From contig NZ_JNCA01000001.1 of NCBI RefSeq assembly GCF_000695795.1, positions 372,001-436,000 on the forward strand: a stretch of 64,000 nt of DNA, given 5' to 3'. Positions 43,601-52,228 of the stretch are shown here, piece by piece. How positions within the stretch are numbered: the stretch's first letter is position 1; the number at the start of each line of letters is the position of its first letter. The position numbers and the translations under genes are program-made. Under the pieces are notes generated by a model. The model did not search any database. It was not told the DNA's origin and saw only the letters and a list, made by a program, of their open reading frames with translations. Source of the stretch: Flavobacterium seoulense. Lineage in GTDB: Bacteria > Bacteroidota > Bacteroidia > Flavobacteriales > Flavobacteriaceae.

Positions 43601-44146
43601 ATGAAAAGGGTATATAAAATAACACTATTGTTAGGCATAACTATGTTAGTAGCTTCATGTCATAATGATAAAGCGCCGAATTATCAGTATTTTCCAAATA
43701 TGTATGAGTCAGTAGGCTATGAAACTTATTCAGAATCTAAAGCTTTTGCAAATGGTCAAGAAGGTCAGCTTCCTGCAAAAGGTAGTATTAATAGAGGTTT
43801 TGAACCTTATGAATATGAAAATTCTACAGCAGGATATGAGTTAGCAAAAGCTAATTTAAAGTCACCACTTGATTCATTAGACAGAAATTCTGGAAAAGGA
43901 AAAGAACTTTACGAAATCTATTGCATTAGCTGTCACGGTGCATCTGGTAATGGTAAAGGAAAATTAGTTGAAAGAGAAAAGTTTCTTGGAGTTCCTAGTT
44001 ATAAAGATAGAGAAATCACTGAAGGAAGTATTTTTCACGTTGAGACGTATGGTTTAAATGCGATGGGTTCTCATGCAAATCAATTAAGTGTTCATGAGCG
44101 TTGGTTAGTTGCTGACTACGTTCTAAAACTTAGAAGCCAATTATAA
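43601..44146 (+). CDS. actE: Alternative Complex III ActE monoheme cytochrome c lipoprotein
   Basis: A 181-residue periplasmic lipoprotein with lipid site C20 (LVASC). The single heme motif CISCHG at 108-113 and the ENPY-like region precede a methionine-bearing loop (NAMGSHANQLS) that can provide the sixth heme ligand. In ACIII, ActE receives electrons from ActA and can transfer them to an acceptor. It lies 7 bases after actD. Confidence 0.9.
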   Translation: MKRVYKITLLLGITMLVASCHNDKAPNYQYFPNMYESVGYETYSESKAFANGQEGQLPAKGSINRGFEPYEYENSTAGYELAKANLKSPLDSLDRNSGKGKELYEIYCISCHGASGNGKGKLVEREKFLGVPSYKDREITEGSIFHVETYGLNAMGSHANQLSVHERWLVADYVLKLRSQL

Positions 44147-44173
44147 TTGTTGAACAAACTGATCGTAATAGAT

Positions 44174-45706
44174 ATGTATACATTTTCAAGTAAATTAAAA
44201 ACTTTTTCTTTTATCTTAATGGCCGTTGGTATATTAGGAATAGGTTATGGTTTTTTAAACGCACCTAAAGATATTCATGAAGTTGAGAGTATTCTTTCTG
44301 CATCATCTCATGGTGGTCACGGAGAGGCAACGCATCATGAAGAAGCTGCGCCTGCTCATGAATCAGAGCACGCAACAACTGCTGAACATGCTGTTGAAGC
44401 TAATGCAGAAGCACATGCTGAACATACAGCAGTAACTCCTGCTGGTGAAGCTGTAGCTGATACTCACTCAGGAGATACAATATCAACTGAGGCCGTTGCT
44501 GATGCTCATGCAGAAGAAGCTAATGCACATGCAGAACATCCAACAGCAAAACATGCTGATGAAGCTGATGCTCATGCTGAGCATGAAGAGCATTTAACTC
44601 ACGTTTTACACCAATTGCAAAACAAACCTTGGGCAGCATTATATGTTGCTGGTATCTTCTTTTTGTTAATAACAATGGGAACTTTGGTTTTCTATGCTAT
44701 TCAACAAGTTGCAGTTGCAGGTTGGTCTCCGGTTTTATTCAGAGTTATGCAAGGTATTACAGCTTACCTTCCTATAGGTTCTGTTATCTTTTTTATAATT
44801 TTAGTATTATCTGGTCTTCACTTTAATCACCTTTTCGCATGGATGGCTGAAGGAATTACAGACCCGGCAAGCGAGAACTATGATAAATTAGTTGCTGGTA
44901 AAGCTGGTTATTTAAATTTTGGATTTTGGATTGTAAGAGCAGCTATTTTCTTAATTGGGTGGAACTTATACCGTCACTTTTCTAGAAAAAACTGTTTAGC
45001 TCAGGATGAGTCTAATGATAATAGTTTTTATAAAAAGAATTTCAATATTTCAGCAGGTTTCTTGGTATTCTTTATCGTTTCTGAGTCTATCATGTCTTGG
45101 GATTGGATTATGTCATTTGATCCTCACTGGTTCTCTACATTATTCGGGTGGTATGTATTTGCAAGTTTCTTTGTAAGTGGTATCACATTGATTGCTATGG
45201 TAACTGTTTATTTAAAATCTAAAGGGTATTTAGAATATGTTAATAACAGTCATATCCATGACTTAGCTAAATTCATGTTTGGTATCAGTATCTTTTGGAC
45301 TTACTTATGGTTCTCTCAATTTATGTTAATTTGGTATGCTAATATTCCTGAAGAAATTACATACTTCATTACAAGAATTGAAGTTTATAACTTACCATTC
45401 TTTGGAGCAGTAGTTATGAATTTTGTTTTCCCATTGTTGATTCTTTTAAATACAGATTTCAAAAGACTTTCATGGGTAATTGTAATGGCTGGAACAGTTA
45501 TTTTATTAGGTCACTATGTTGATTTCTTTAACATGATTATGCCTGCTACTGTTGGTGATCAATGGTTTATCGGTATTCCTGAAATCTCATCAGTTCTTTT
45601 CTTCCTTGGATTATTTGTTTTCACTGTATTTACAGCTTTGACTAAAGTTCCTTTATTAGCAAAAAGAAATCCTTATATCGAAGAAAGTAAACATTTTCAT
45701 TATTAA
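44174..45706 (+). CDS. actF: Alternative Complex III ActF, NrfD-like, with long His-rich insertion
   Basis: A 510-residue membrane protein, the second NrfD-like subunit, with about ten helices. Helix 1 (about 10-28) is followed by a roughly 100-residue low-complexity segment (46-146) made mostly of Ala, Glu, Thr and 19 His, then the conserved core from KPWAALYVAGIFF onward, including FNHLFAWMAEGITDP and DWIMSFDPHWFSTLFGWY. I start at ATG 44174 (MYTFSSKLKTF); a TTG 27 bases upstream is the alternative. The length of the His-rich insert is unusual. Confidence 0.88.
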   Translation: MYTFSSKLKTFSFILMAVGILGIGYGFLNAPKDIHEVESILSASSHGGHGEATHHEEAAPAHESEHATTAEHAVEANAEAHAEHTAVTPAGEAVADTHSGDTISTEAVADAHAEEANAHAEHPTAKHADEADAHAEHEEHLTHVLHQLQNKPWAALYVAGIFFLLITMGTLVFYAIQQVAVAGWSPVLFRVMQGITAYLPIGSVIFFIILVLSGLHFNHLFAWMAEGITDPASENYDKLVAGKAGYLNFGFWIVRAAIFLIGWNLYRHFSRKNCLAQDESNDNSFYKKNFNISAGFLVFFIVSESIMSWDWIMSFDPHWFSTLFGWYVFASFFVSGITLIAMVTVYLKSKGYLEYVNNSHIHDLAKFMFGISIFWTYLWFSQFMLIWYANIPEEITYFITRIEVYNLPFFGAVVMNFVFPLLILLNTDFKRLSWVIVMAGTVILLGHYVDFFNMIMPATVGDQWFIGIPEISSVLFFLGLFVFTVFTALTKVPLLAKRNPYIEESKHFHY

Positions 45707-45725
45707 TTTTTAAAGAGATAAACAG

Positions 45726-46886
45726 ATGACAAGTTTGTTGGTAATTATAGTTTTAGTTTTATTAGCTGTTGCTTTATGGCAATTGACTAAAATATTTGAC
45801 CTTACTCAAGTAGGTTCTACATCTGATAGCTCTCAAGTGGCTAATGATAAAGACAACCACTTACAAGGGTATTTGATGTTTGGTTTTTTAGCTTTCTTAT
45901 ATATATTTACAATATATGGTTTGATTGCCTGGGGTAATTTGCCTCTTCATACTCCTGCTTCTGAGCACGGAGGTCAAGTAGATCACTTGATGAATATTAC
46001 TTGGGTTTTAATTTTTATTGTTCAGGCAATTACTCAGGTTTTATTGTATTATTTTGCTTTTAAATATAAAGGTAAAGAAGGTCAAAAAGCATTATATTTT
46101 GCTGATAATAATAAATTAGAGGCTTTATGGAGTATTATTCCTGCAGTAGTTTTAGCTGGTTTAATTCTTTACGGATTGTACGCTTGGACTAATATTATGT
46201 TTGTTGATGAAGACGAAGATACTATTGTAGTAGAAGTTTACGCTCAACAATTTAAATGGACTGCAAGATACGCCGGAGCAGATAACGTATTAGGGAAAGC
46301 TAATGTTCGTTATATTGAAGGTGTAAATACATTAGGAGTAGATTTATCTGATCCAAATGCTCAGGATGATATTGTTGTTAGTGAATTACATATCCCTAAA
46401 GGAAAGAAAGTTCATTTTAAATTCCGTTCTCAGGACGTTTTACACTCGGCTTATTTTCCACACTTTAGAGCTCAGATGAACTGTGTTCCTGGTATGGTTA
46501 CTGAGTTTGCTTTTACTCCAACTTATACAACGGCTGAGTACAGAGACTTGCCTTATATGATTGAGAAAGTTTCTCATATCAATGATTTAAGAGCTAAGAA
46601 AAGCGCTGAATTAATCGCTAAAGGGCAACCAGGTTTAGATCCTTATGCTTTTGACTATTTGTTACTTTGTAATAAAATTTGTGGAGCTTCTCACTATAAC
46701 ATGCAAATGAAAGTTATTGTAGATTCTCCAGAAGATTATAAAAAATGGTTAGCTAATCAGGAATCACTTGTTAAGCAGGTAAAAGCATCTTTAGAACAAC
46801 CGGCAGAAGGTGCAGCAGCAACTGAAGGTGAAGTTAAAAAAGATACAGTAGCAGCAGCTGATACAGTTGCTGTAGCTGTGAAATAA
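45726..46886 (+). CDS. coxB: Cytochrome c oxidase subunit II
   Basis: A 386-residue membrane-anchored CuA protein. Three hydrophobic stretches are visible: about 2-17, 54-73 and 98-117, plus one at 135-160. The CuA domain starts near 165 (VVEVYAQQFKWTARY, the aromatic electron entry) and has H in DVLHSAYFPHFRAQM followed by CNKICGASHYNM, which supplies both cysteines, the second His and the Met. Lys replaces the Glu found between the cysteines in mitochondrial CuA (its carbonyl is the ligand, so function can be kept). An Ala-rich, negatively charged tail ends the protein. The order act-coxB-coxA points to an ACIII-aa3 supercomplex. Confidence 0.93.
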   Translation: MTSLLVIIVLVLLAVALWQLTKIFDLTQVGSTSDSSQVANDKDNHLQGYLMFGFLAFLYIFTIYGLIAWGNLPLHTPASEHGGQVDHLMNITWVLIFIVQAITQVLLYYFAFKYKGKEGQKALYFADNNKLEALWSIIPAVVLAGLILYGLYAWTNIMFVDEDEDTIVVEVYAQQFKWTARYAGADNVLGKANVRYIEGVNTLGVDLSDPNAQDDIVVSELHIPKGKKVHFKFRSQDVLHSAYFPHFRAQMNCVPGMVTEFAFTPTYTTAEYRDLPYMIEKVSHINDLRAKKSAELIAKGQPGLDPYAFDYLLLCNKICGASHYNMQMKVIVDSPEDYKKWLANQESLVKQVKASLEQPAEGAAATEGEVKKDTVAAADTVAVAVK

Positions 46887-46919
46887 TTTAATTTATTAAG
46901 AAAATTTAAAGTATAATAT

Positions 46920-48716
46920 ATGTCAGCAGAAGGTCACGATCACGCTCACGATCACGAACACGAACACCACCATAAAGAGACATTCATTACTAAATATATT
47001 TTTAGTCTTGATCATAAAATGATTGCTAAACAATACCTTATTACAGGTATTATTATGGGAGTTATTGGTATCAGTATGTCTTTGCTTTTTAGAATGCAAT
47101 TAGCATGGCCAGAAGAGTCTTTTAAAATCTTCAATGTTTTATTAGGTGATAAATTTGCTCCGGAAGGTGTAATGGCTAATGATGTTTATCTTGCATTAGT
47201 GACAATCCATGGTACTATCATGGTATTCTTTGTACTTACGGCTGGATTGAGTGGTACTTTTAGTAACTTACTTATTCCGCTTCAAATTGGTGCACGAGAT
47301 ATGGCTTCAGGATTTATGAATATGATATCATATTGGTTATTCTTCCTGTCTGCTGTAATTATGTTAGCTTCATTATTTGTAGAATCAGGACCAGCTTCTG
47401 CAGGTTGGACAATTTATCCTCCATTAAGTGCCTTGCCACAAGCGATTCCAGGATCTGGAACAGGTATGACACTTTGGTTAGTATCAATGGCTATATTTAT
47501 CGCATCTTCATTAATGGGATCTTTAAATTATATTGTTACTGTTATCAATTTAAGAACTAAAGGAATGTCTATGACAAGACTTCCTCTTACAATATGGACA
47601 TTTTTTGTAACTGCTATTATTGGAGTTATTTCGTTCCCGGTTTTATTATCAGCAGCTTTATTATTGATTTTCGATAGAAGTTTTGGAACATCATTCTTCT
47701 TGTCTGATATTTATATCGCTGGAGAAGTTTTACATTACCAAGGTGGTTCTCCAGTATTGTTTGAGCACTTATTCTGGTTCTTAGGACACCCTGAAGTTTA
47801 CATCGTAATCTTACCTGCAATGGGACTTGTTTCTGAGATTATGGCAACAAACTCTCGTAAACCTATCTTTGGTTACAGAGCGATGATTATGTCAGTTCTT
47901 GCAATTGCATTTTTATCTACAATTGTTTGGGGTCACCACATGTTTATTTCAGGTATGAATCCATTCTTAGGTTCTGTATTTACATTTACTACTTTATTGA
48001 TTGCAATTCCATCTGCTGTAAAAGCATTCAACTGGATTACAACTTTATGGAAAGGTAACTTACAATTAAATCCTGCAATGTTATTCTCTATCGGGATGGT
48101 TTCAACTTTCATTACTGGAGGTTTAACAGGAATCATTTTAGGAGATAGTACATTAGATATTAACGTTCACGATACTTATTTTGTAATTGCTCACTTTCAC
48201 TTAGTAATGGGTATCTCTGCGCTTTACGGGATGTTTGCTGGTATCTACCACTGGTTCCCTAAAATGTTCGGTAGAATGTTGAATAAAAACTTAGGTTATA
48301 TCCACTTCTGGATTACTGCAGTTTGTGCTTATGGAGTTTTCTTTCCAATGCACTTTATCGGATTAGCAGGTTTGCCAAGACGTTATTATACAAATACTAA
48401 CTTCCCATTATTTGATGATTTACAAAACGTAAACGTATTGATTACTGTTTTTGCATTAGTAGGTGGAGTTTTCCAATTAGTATTCTTATACAACTTCTTT
48501 AGTAGTATTTTCTACGGTAAGAAAGCTGAGCAAAATCCTTGGAAATCTACAACATTAGAGTGGACAACTCCAGTAGAACACATCCACGGAAACTGGCCAG
48601 GTGAAATTCCTGAAGTACACCGTTGGGCTTACGATTACAGTAACCCAGAGCACGATGTTGATTTTGTACCTCAAACGGTTCCAATGAAACCAGGTGAATC
48701 AGTTTTACATCACTAA
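46920..48716 (+). CDS. coxA: Cytochrome c oxidase subunit I (aa3 type)
   Basis: A 598-residue heme-copper oxidase with about 12 helices. It has TIHGTIMVFF (heme a ligand region), WFLGHPEVYIVILPAMG with the CuB His-Tyr crosslink pair, WGHHMFISGM (two CuB His) and HDTYFVIAHFHLVMG (heme a3 and heme a His). The first 20 residues contain eight His with Asp and Glu (GHDHAHDHEHEHHHKE). Subunits III and IV are not encoded next to it, so they must be elsewhere if present. It is the last gene of the 11.5-kb act-cox run. Confidence 0.96.
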   Translation: MSAEGHDHAHDHEHEHHHKETFITKYIFSLDHKMIAKQYLITGIIMGVIGISMSLLFRMQLAWPEESFKIFNVLLGDKFAPEGVMANDVYLALVTIHGTIMVFFVLTAGLSGTFSNLLIPLQIGARDMASGFMNMISYWLFFLSAVIMLASLFVESGPASAGWTIYPPLSALPQAIPGSGTGMTLWLVSMAIFIASSLMGSLNYIVTVINLRTKGMSMTRLPLTIWTFFVTAIIGVISFPVLLSAALLLIFDRSFGTSFFLSDIYIAGEVLHYQGGSPVLFEHLFWFLGHPEVYIVILPAMGLVSEIMATNSRKPIFGYRAMIMSVLAIAFLSTIVWGHHMFISGMNPFLGSVFTFTTLLIAIPSAVKAFNWITTLWKGNLQLNPAMLFSIGMVSTFITGGLTGIILGDSTLDINVHDTYFVIAHFHLVMGISALYGMFAGIYHWFPKMFGRMLNKNLGYIHFWITAVCAYGVFFPMHFIGLAGLPRRYYTNTNFPLFDDLQNVNVLITVFALVGGVFQLVFLYNFFSSIFYGKKAEQNPWKSTTLEWTTPVEHIHGNWPGEIPEVHRWAYDYSNPEHDVDFVPQTVPMKPGESVLHH

Positions 48717-48724
48717 AAATAATA

Positions 48725-48755
48725 TAAAGACTGTCTGAAAAGGCAGTCTTTATTG
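48725..48755 (+). terminator. Weak terminator after coxA
   Basis: A 9-bp stem TAAAGACTG/CAGTCTTTA (48725-48733 with 48744-48752) with a 10-base loop, followed by ATTGTTTT. The T-run is interrupted. Confidence 0.6.
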
Positions 48756-48771
48756 TTTTATAAAATAAAAG

Positions 48772-48851
48772 TTCCAAATCTCAAATTCTAAATTCTAAAA
48801 AGACAGTGGCTCTTTTAGAATTTGGAATTTGAGATTTTTTATTTGGAATTT
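48772..48851. repeat. 7-bp-periodic inverted repeat between coxA and ruvB
   Basis: The left arm has heptamers ttccaaa, tctcaaa, ttctaaa, ttctaaa; the right arm has tttagaa, tttggaa, tttgaga and tttggaa. The arms 48772-48800 and 48813-48848 are inverted copies with one mismatch and a 7-base insert. The right end runs to within 8 bases of the ruvB -7 element. Confidence 0.8.
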
Positions 48852-48858
48852 AACTGTT

Positions 48859-48866
48859 TATCTTTG
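48859..48866 (+). promoter_or_regulatory. -7 promoter element of ruvB
   Basis: TATCTTTG matches TAnnTTTG and ends only 4 bases before the ATG at 48871. Transcription would therefore start at or within a few bases of the start codon, implying a leaderless mRNA. Confidence 0.55.
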
Positions 48867-48870
48867 TTCA

Positions 48871-49893
48871 ATGAATGAAAATTTAGACCCAACAAACAAA
48901 GGATATAATCCTGAAGAACTAGATCTCGAAAAGAGGTTAAGACCACTTAGTTTTGATGATTTTGCAGGTCAGGATCAGGTATTAGAAAATCTAAAGGTTT
49001 TTGTTGCTGCAGCTAATCAGCGTAATGAAGCTCTAGATCATGCTTTGTTTCATGGACCTCCGGGACTTGGTAAAACTACTTTGGCTAATATTTTGGCAAA
49101 TGAACTTCAGGTTGGTATTAGAATTACTTCGGGACCTGTATTAGATAAACCAGGTGATCTAGCTGGTTTGTTGACAAATCTTGAAGAAAGAGACGTTTTG
49201 TTTATTGATGAAATTCATCGTTTAAGTCCTGTTGTCGAAGAATATTTATATTCGGCAATGGAGGATTTTAAGATAGATATTATGATTGAATCGGGACCCA
49301 ACGCAAGAACGGTTCAGATTAATTTGAATCCGTTTACATTAATTGGTGCAACCACCCGTTCGGGACTTTTAACGGCGCCTATGCGTGCTCGTTTTGGTAT
49401 TTCATCAAGATTACAATATTACACTGTTGAATTATTGACGACTATTGTACAGCGAAGTGCTTCTATTTTAAAAATGCCAATTTCTATGGAAGCTGCTATC
49501 GAAATTGCAGGGAGAAGCCGTGGTACACCTAGAATTGCTAATGCATTGTTGCGAAGAGTTCGTGATTTTGCCCAAATAAAAGGAAACGGAACTATAGATA
49601 TCGAAATTTCGAAATATGCTTTGCAAGCGCTGAATGTTGATGCGCATGGATTAGATGAAATGGATAATAAAATCCTCAATACTATTATTGATAAATTTAA
49701 AGGTGGTCCTGTAGGTTTGAGTACTTTGGCAACAGCCGTTTCAGAAAGTAGCGAAACTATCGAAGAGGTGTATGAGCCATTTTTAATTCAGGAAGGATTT
49801 ATTATGCGTACTCCGCGAGGTCGTGAAGTCACTGATAAAGCGTATAAACACTTGGGGAAAGTTAGAAATAATATTCAAGGCGGACTATTTTAA
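48871..49893 (+). CDS. ruvB: Holliday junction branch migration ATPase RuvB
   Basis: A 340-residue AAA+ motor that, with RuvA, moves Holliday junctions. Walker [10 protein letters not shown] at 62-70, Walker [10 protein letters not shown] near 110-118, sensor 1 and the [16 protein letters not shown] region with the arginine finger, and the C-terminal winged helix ([20 protein letters not shown]) are all present. The start [17 protein letters not shown] is the family's usual N-terminus; an upstream in-frame ATG at 48829 lies in repeat sequence. ruvA is nearby but in a separate unit. Confidence 0.97.
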   Translation: MNENLDPTNKGYNPEELDLEKRLRPLSFDDFAGQDQVLENLKVFVAAANQRNEALDHALFHGPPGLGKTTLANILANELQVGIRITSGPVLDKPGDLAGLLTNLEERDVLFIDEIHRLSPVVEEYLYSAMEDFKIDIMIESGPNARTVQINLNPFTLIGATTRSGLLTAPMRARFGISSRLQYYTVELLTTIVQRSASILKMPISMEAAIEIAGRSRGTPRIANALLRRVRDFAQIKGNGTIDIEISKYALQALNVDAHGLDEMDNKILNTIIDKFKGGPVGLSTLATAVSESSETIEEVYEPFLIQEGFIMRTPRGREVTDKAYKHLGKVRNNIQGGLF

Positions 49894-49894
49894 A

Positions 49895-49978
49895 GTTATG
49901 AGTTGTGGGTTATGCGTTGTGAGTTTAAAACTTACAACAGCCCATAACACATAACAGATAACACATAACAGATAATTC
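49895..49978. repeat. 7-bp-periodic imperfect palindrome between ruvB and queG
   Basis: The left half runs gttatga, gttgtgg, gttatgc, gttgtga; the right half runs ataacac, ataacag, ataacac, ataacag, ataattc. The halves are inverted copies. It follows the ruvB stop directly and ends where the conserved queG frame begins. Shares its theme with the array at 8935. Confidence 0.85.
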
Positions 49979-50038
49979 ATCGACAATAAATCAAAATACA
50001 CGCAGTTCATAAAATCTGAAGCCAAACGCCTCGGATTT

Positions 50039-50899
50039 TTGTCTTGTGGTATATCTAAAGCAGGTTTTTTAGAAGAAGAAGCACCTAGATTAGAGAATTG
50101 GTTGAACAAAAATCTCAATGGCAAAATGAGTTATATGGAGAATCATTTTGACAAACGACTAAATCCTACTTTGTTGGTTGATGATGCTAAAAGTGTAGTG
50201 TCGTTATTATTGAATTATTATCCGGAAAAAGAACAAATTCAGGATTCCTATAAAATTTCGAAATATGCTTATGGTCAGGATTATCATTTTGTAATAAAAG
50301 AAAAATTAAAGGAATTACTTTATTCTATTCAGGAAAATATAGGTGAAGTTTCAGGTAGGGTTTTTGTGGATTCTGCGCCGGTTTTAGATAAAGCCTGGGC
50401 TGCTAAAAGTGGTTTGGGCTGGATAGGAAAAAATAGTAATCTGTTGACCCAAAAAGTTGGTTCTTTTTACTTTATTGCCGAATTGATTATTGATCTGGAT
50501 TTAGAATACGATCATGCTGTTTCAGATCATTGCGGAAGTTGTACTGCCTGTATCGACGCCTGTCCTACACAAGCAATTATTGCTCCTTACATTGTAGATG
50601 GAAGTAAATGTATTTCATACTTTACAATTGAACTCAAAGAAAATATTCCTAACGAAATGAAAGGTCATTTTGATGACTGGGTTTTTGGGTGTGATACTTG
50701 TCAGGATGTTTGTCCGTGGAACCGATTTTCGAAAAGTCATAACGAACCTTTGTTTAATCCTAATCCAGCTTTACTTTCGATGACAAAAAAGGATTGGGAA
50801 GAAATGACTCAAGAAACATTTAAAATCGTTTTTAAAGATTCGCCGGTAAAACGGACTAAATTTCAGGGTTTGACTAGAAATGTTGATTTTTTGAAATAA
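50039..50899 (+). CDS. queG: Epoxyqueuosine reductase; true start uncertain
   Basis: A 286-residue (from TTG 50039) cobalamin- and Fe-S-dependent enzyme that reduces epoxyqueuosine to queuosine in tRNA, the last pathway step. [23 protein letters not shown] near 112 binds cobalamin and substrate. The two 4Fe-4S clusters use [12 protein letters not shown] (C165 on) with [10 protein letters not shown] (C218 on). The coding frame clearly extends upstream: codons from about 49976 read [20 protein letters not shown] before SCGISKAGF, as expected for QueG, but no ATG, GTG or TTG occurs there before the in-frame TAA at 49973. The start may be a non-standard codon (ATC 49979 or ATA 50009) or the 5' end may be damaged. 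Confidence 0.85.
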   Translation: MSCGISKAGFLEEEAPRLENWLNKNLNGKMSYMENHFDKRLNPTLLVDDAKSVVSLLLNYYPEKEQIQDSYKISKYAYGQDYHFVIKEKLKELLYSIQENIGEVSGRVFVDSAPVLDKAWAAKSGLGWIGKNSNLLTQKVGSFYFIAELIIDLDLEYDHAVSDHCGSCTACIDACPTQAIIAPYIVDGSKCISYFTIELKENIPNEMKGHFDDWVFGCDTCQDVCPWNRFSKSHNEPLFNPNPALLSMTKKDWEEMTQETFKIVFKDSPVKRTKFQGLTRNVDFLK

Positions 50900-50968
50900 T
50901 AATAAATTGGTTTTCAGTGCTTTTTGGTGATTTTTTTTTATATTTATAGTTCTTAAAAATTCTCAATT

Positions 50969-51403
50969 ATGACTGTAAATCAAATATTAAGTACGAAAGG
51001 GAATACGGTGTATTCCATTGTTTCTACAATTAGTGTATATGACGCTATTAAAGAAATGGGTGAGAAAAATGTTGGAGCCATTTTAGTTATTGAAGAAAAT
51101 CAGTTAAAAGGTATTTTGTCTGAGAGGGATTATGCCCGCAAAATTATCCTTAAGGGTAAATCGTCTAAAAATACTTTGGTTAACGAAATTATGGTAAGCA
51201 AAGTAATTACAGTTTTGCCTTCGGACGATTTAGATTATTGTATGGAATTGATGATTTCAAGAAGAATCCGACACCTGCCTGTGGTTGAAAATGATAAAGT
51301 AATTGGAATTATTTCTATTGGCGATGTTGTTAAATCGATTATCGAAAAACAAAAAGAAACGATTCAACTTTTGGATTCTTACATCAACGGAACACAATCT
51401 TAA
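50969..51403 (+). CDS. Tandem CBS-domain protein
   Basis: A 144-residue protein made of one CBS pair (about 8-65 and 74-132). NVGAILVIEENQLKGILSERDYARKI ends the first CBS motif; the second includes MELMISRRIRHLPVVENDKVIGIISIGDVV. CBS pairs bind adenosine nucleotides, NAD or SAM and regulate partners. Stand-alone forms like this are common in Flavobacteriaceae, partner unknown. It is followed by a terminator and is 69 bases after queG. Confidence 0.88.
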   Translation: MTVNQILSTKGNTVYSIVSTISVYDAIKEMGEKNVGAILVIEENQLKGILSERDYARKIILKGKSSKNTLVNEIMVSKVITVLPSDDLDYCMELMISRRIRHLPVVENDKVIGIISIGDVVKSIIEKQKETIQLLDSYINGTQS

Positions 51404-51429
51404 ATTTTATTTATAAACGATATACTCAG

Positions 51430-51455
51430 GCTGCAAATTCTTTGCGGCTTTTTTT
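51430..51455 (+). terminator. Intrinsic terminator after the CBS gene
   Basis: An 8-bp stem GCTGCAAA/TTTGCGGC (one G-T pair) with a 3-base loop and a seven-T run. Confidence 0.85.
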
Positions 51456-51520
51456 ATGCAATTAATTGTCAGTTAGTATAAAAGTTTTATGAAAATGTTA
51501 ACTTTTTAAGTTAAGTCTTC

Positions 51521-51528
51521 TATCTTTG
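51521..51528 (+). promoter_or_regulatory. -7 promoter element of ruvA-sprA
   Basis: TATCTTTG matches TAnnTTTG, about 97 bases before ruvA. No clear -33 element. sprA begins 21 bases after ruvA and could be co-transcribed. Confidence 0.5.
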
Positions 51529-51625
51529 TATATAAGATAAAACTGCTATTACCATTGTAGGTGTTTGAGAAAGAAAGATTAGTAAAAGCATTTTAGATAA
51601 AGAAAAATTTATACAAAAACACTAG

Positions 51626-52207
51626 ATGATTGCACATTTACAGGGGAAGCTGGTTGAAAAGTCACCAACACAGCTTGTTATAGATTGTGGTGGCGTAGGC
51701 TATGATGTTCATATTTCATTGCATACTTATTCGATGCTTCCTAATACTGATTTTATAAAAGTCTTTACTCATCTTCAAATAAAGGAAGATGCGCATACTA
51801 TATTTGGTTTTTTCGAAAAATCAGAAAGAGAAATTTTTAAATTATTGATTTCGGTTTCAGGAATAGGGGCTGGAATTGCACGTACTATGTTATCATCGTT
51901 AGAACCAAAGCAAATTACTAATGCTATTGCTTCGGGAGATGTGGGTACAATTCAGTCTATTAAAGGCATTGGAAGCAAAACGGCACAAAGAGTAATTCTG
52001 GATCTTAAAGATAAAATGTTAAAATTGTACGATTTAGACGAAGTTTCTATTTCGCAAAGCAATACAAATAGAGATGAGGCGTTATCTGCATTAGAAGTTT
52101 TAGGATTTGTTAAAAAAGCTTCTGAAAAAGTGATTGATAGAATTGTAAAACAGGATCCAGATGCTTCTGTAGAATCCATTATTAAGCAAGCTTTAAAAAG
52201 CTTATAA
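51626..52207 (+). CDS. ruvA: Holliday junction DNA helicase subunit RuvA
   Basis: A 193-residue tetramer-forming protein that binds Holliday junctions and loads RuvB. The N-terminal OB domain (about 1-62) starts MIAHLQGKLVEKSPTQLVID; two helix-hairpin-helix motifs follow (SVSGIGAGIARTML near 74, and IKGIGSKTAQRVILDL near 111). The C-terminal domain (about 150-193) contacts RuvB. The length is normal. It leads what may be a ruvA-sprA transcript. Confidence 0.97.
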   Translation: MIAHLQGKLVEKSPTQLVIDCGGVGYDVHISLHTYSMLPNTDFIKVFTHLQIKEDAHTIFGFFEKSEREIFKLLISVSGIGAGIARTMLSSLEPKQITNAIASGDVGTIQSIKGIGSKTAQRVILDLKDKMLKLYDLDEVSISQSNTNRDEALSALEVLGFVKKASEKVIDRIVKQDPDASVESIIKQALKSL

Positions 52208-52228
52208 AAGCACAGAAAAACCAATTGT

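Noticed and set aside
45726..46886. Loss of the CuA site in CoxB because Lys replaces Glu in the CxxxC loop
   Set aside because: Both Cys, both His and the Met ligand are present; the replaced residue contributes a backbone carbonyl only.
50039..50899. queG as a pseudogene
   Set aside because: All Fe-S cysteines and the cobalamin region are intact with no internal stop; only the start codon is in doubt.
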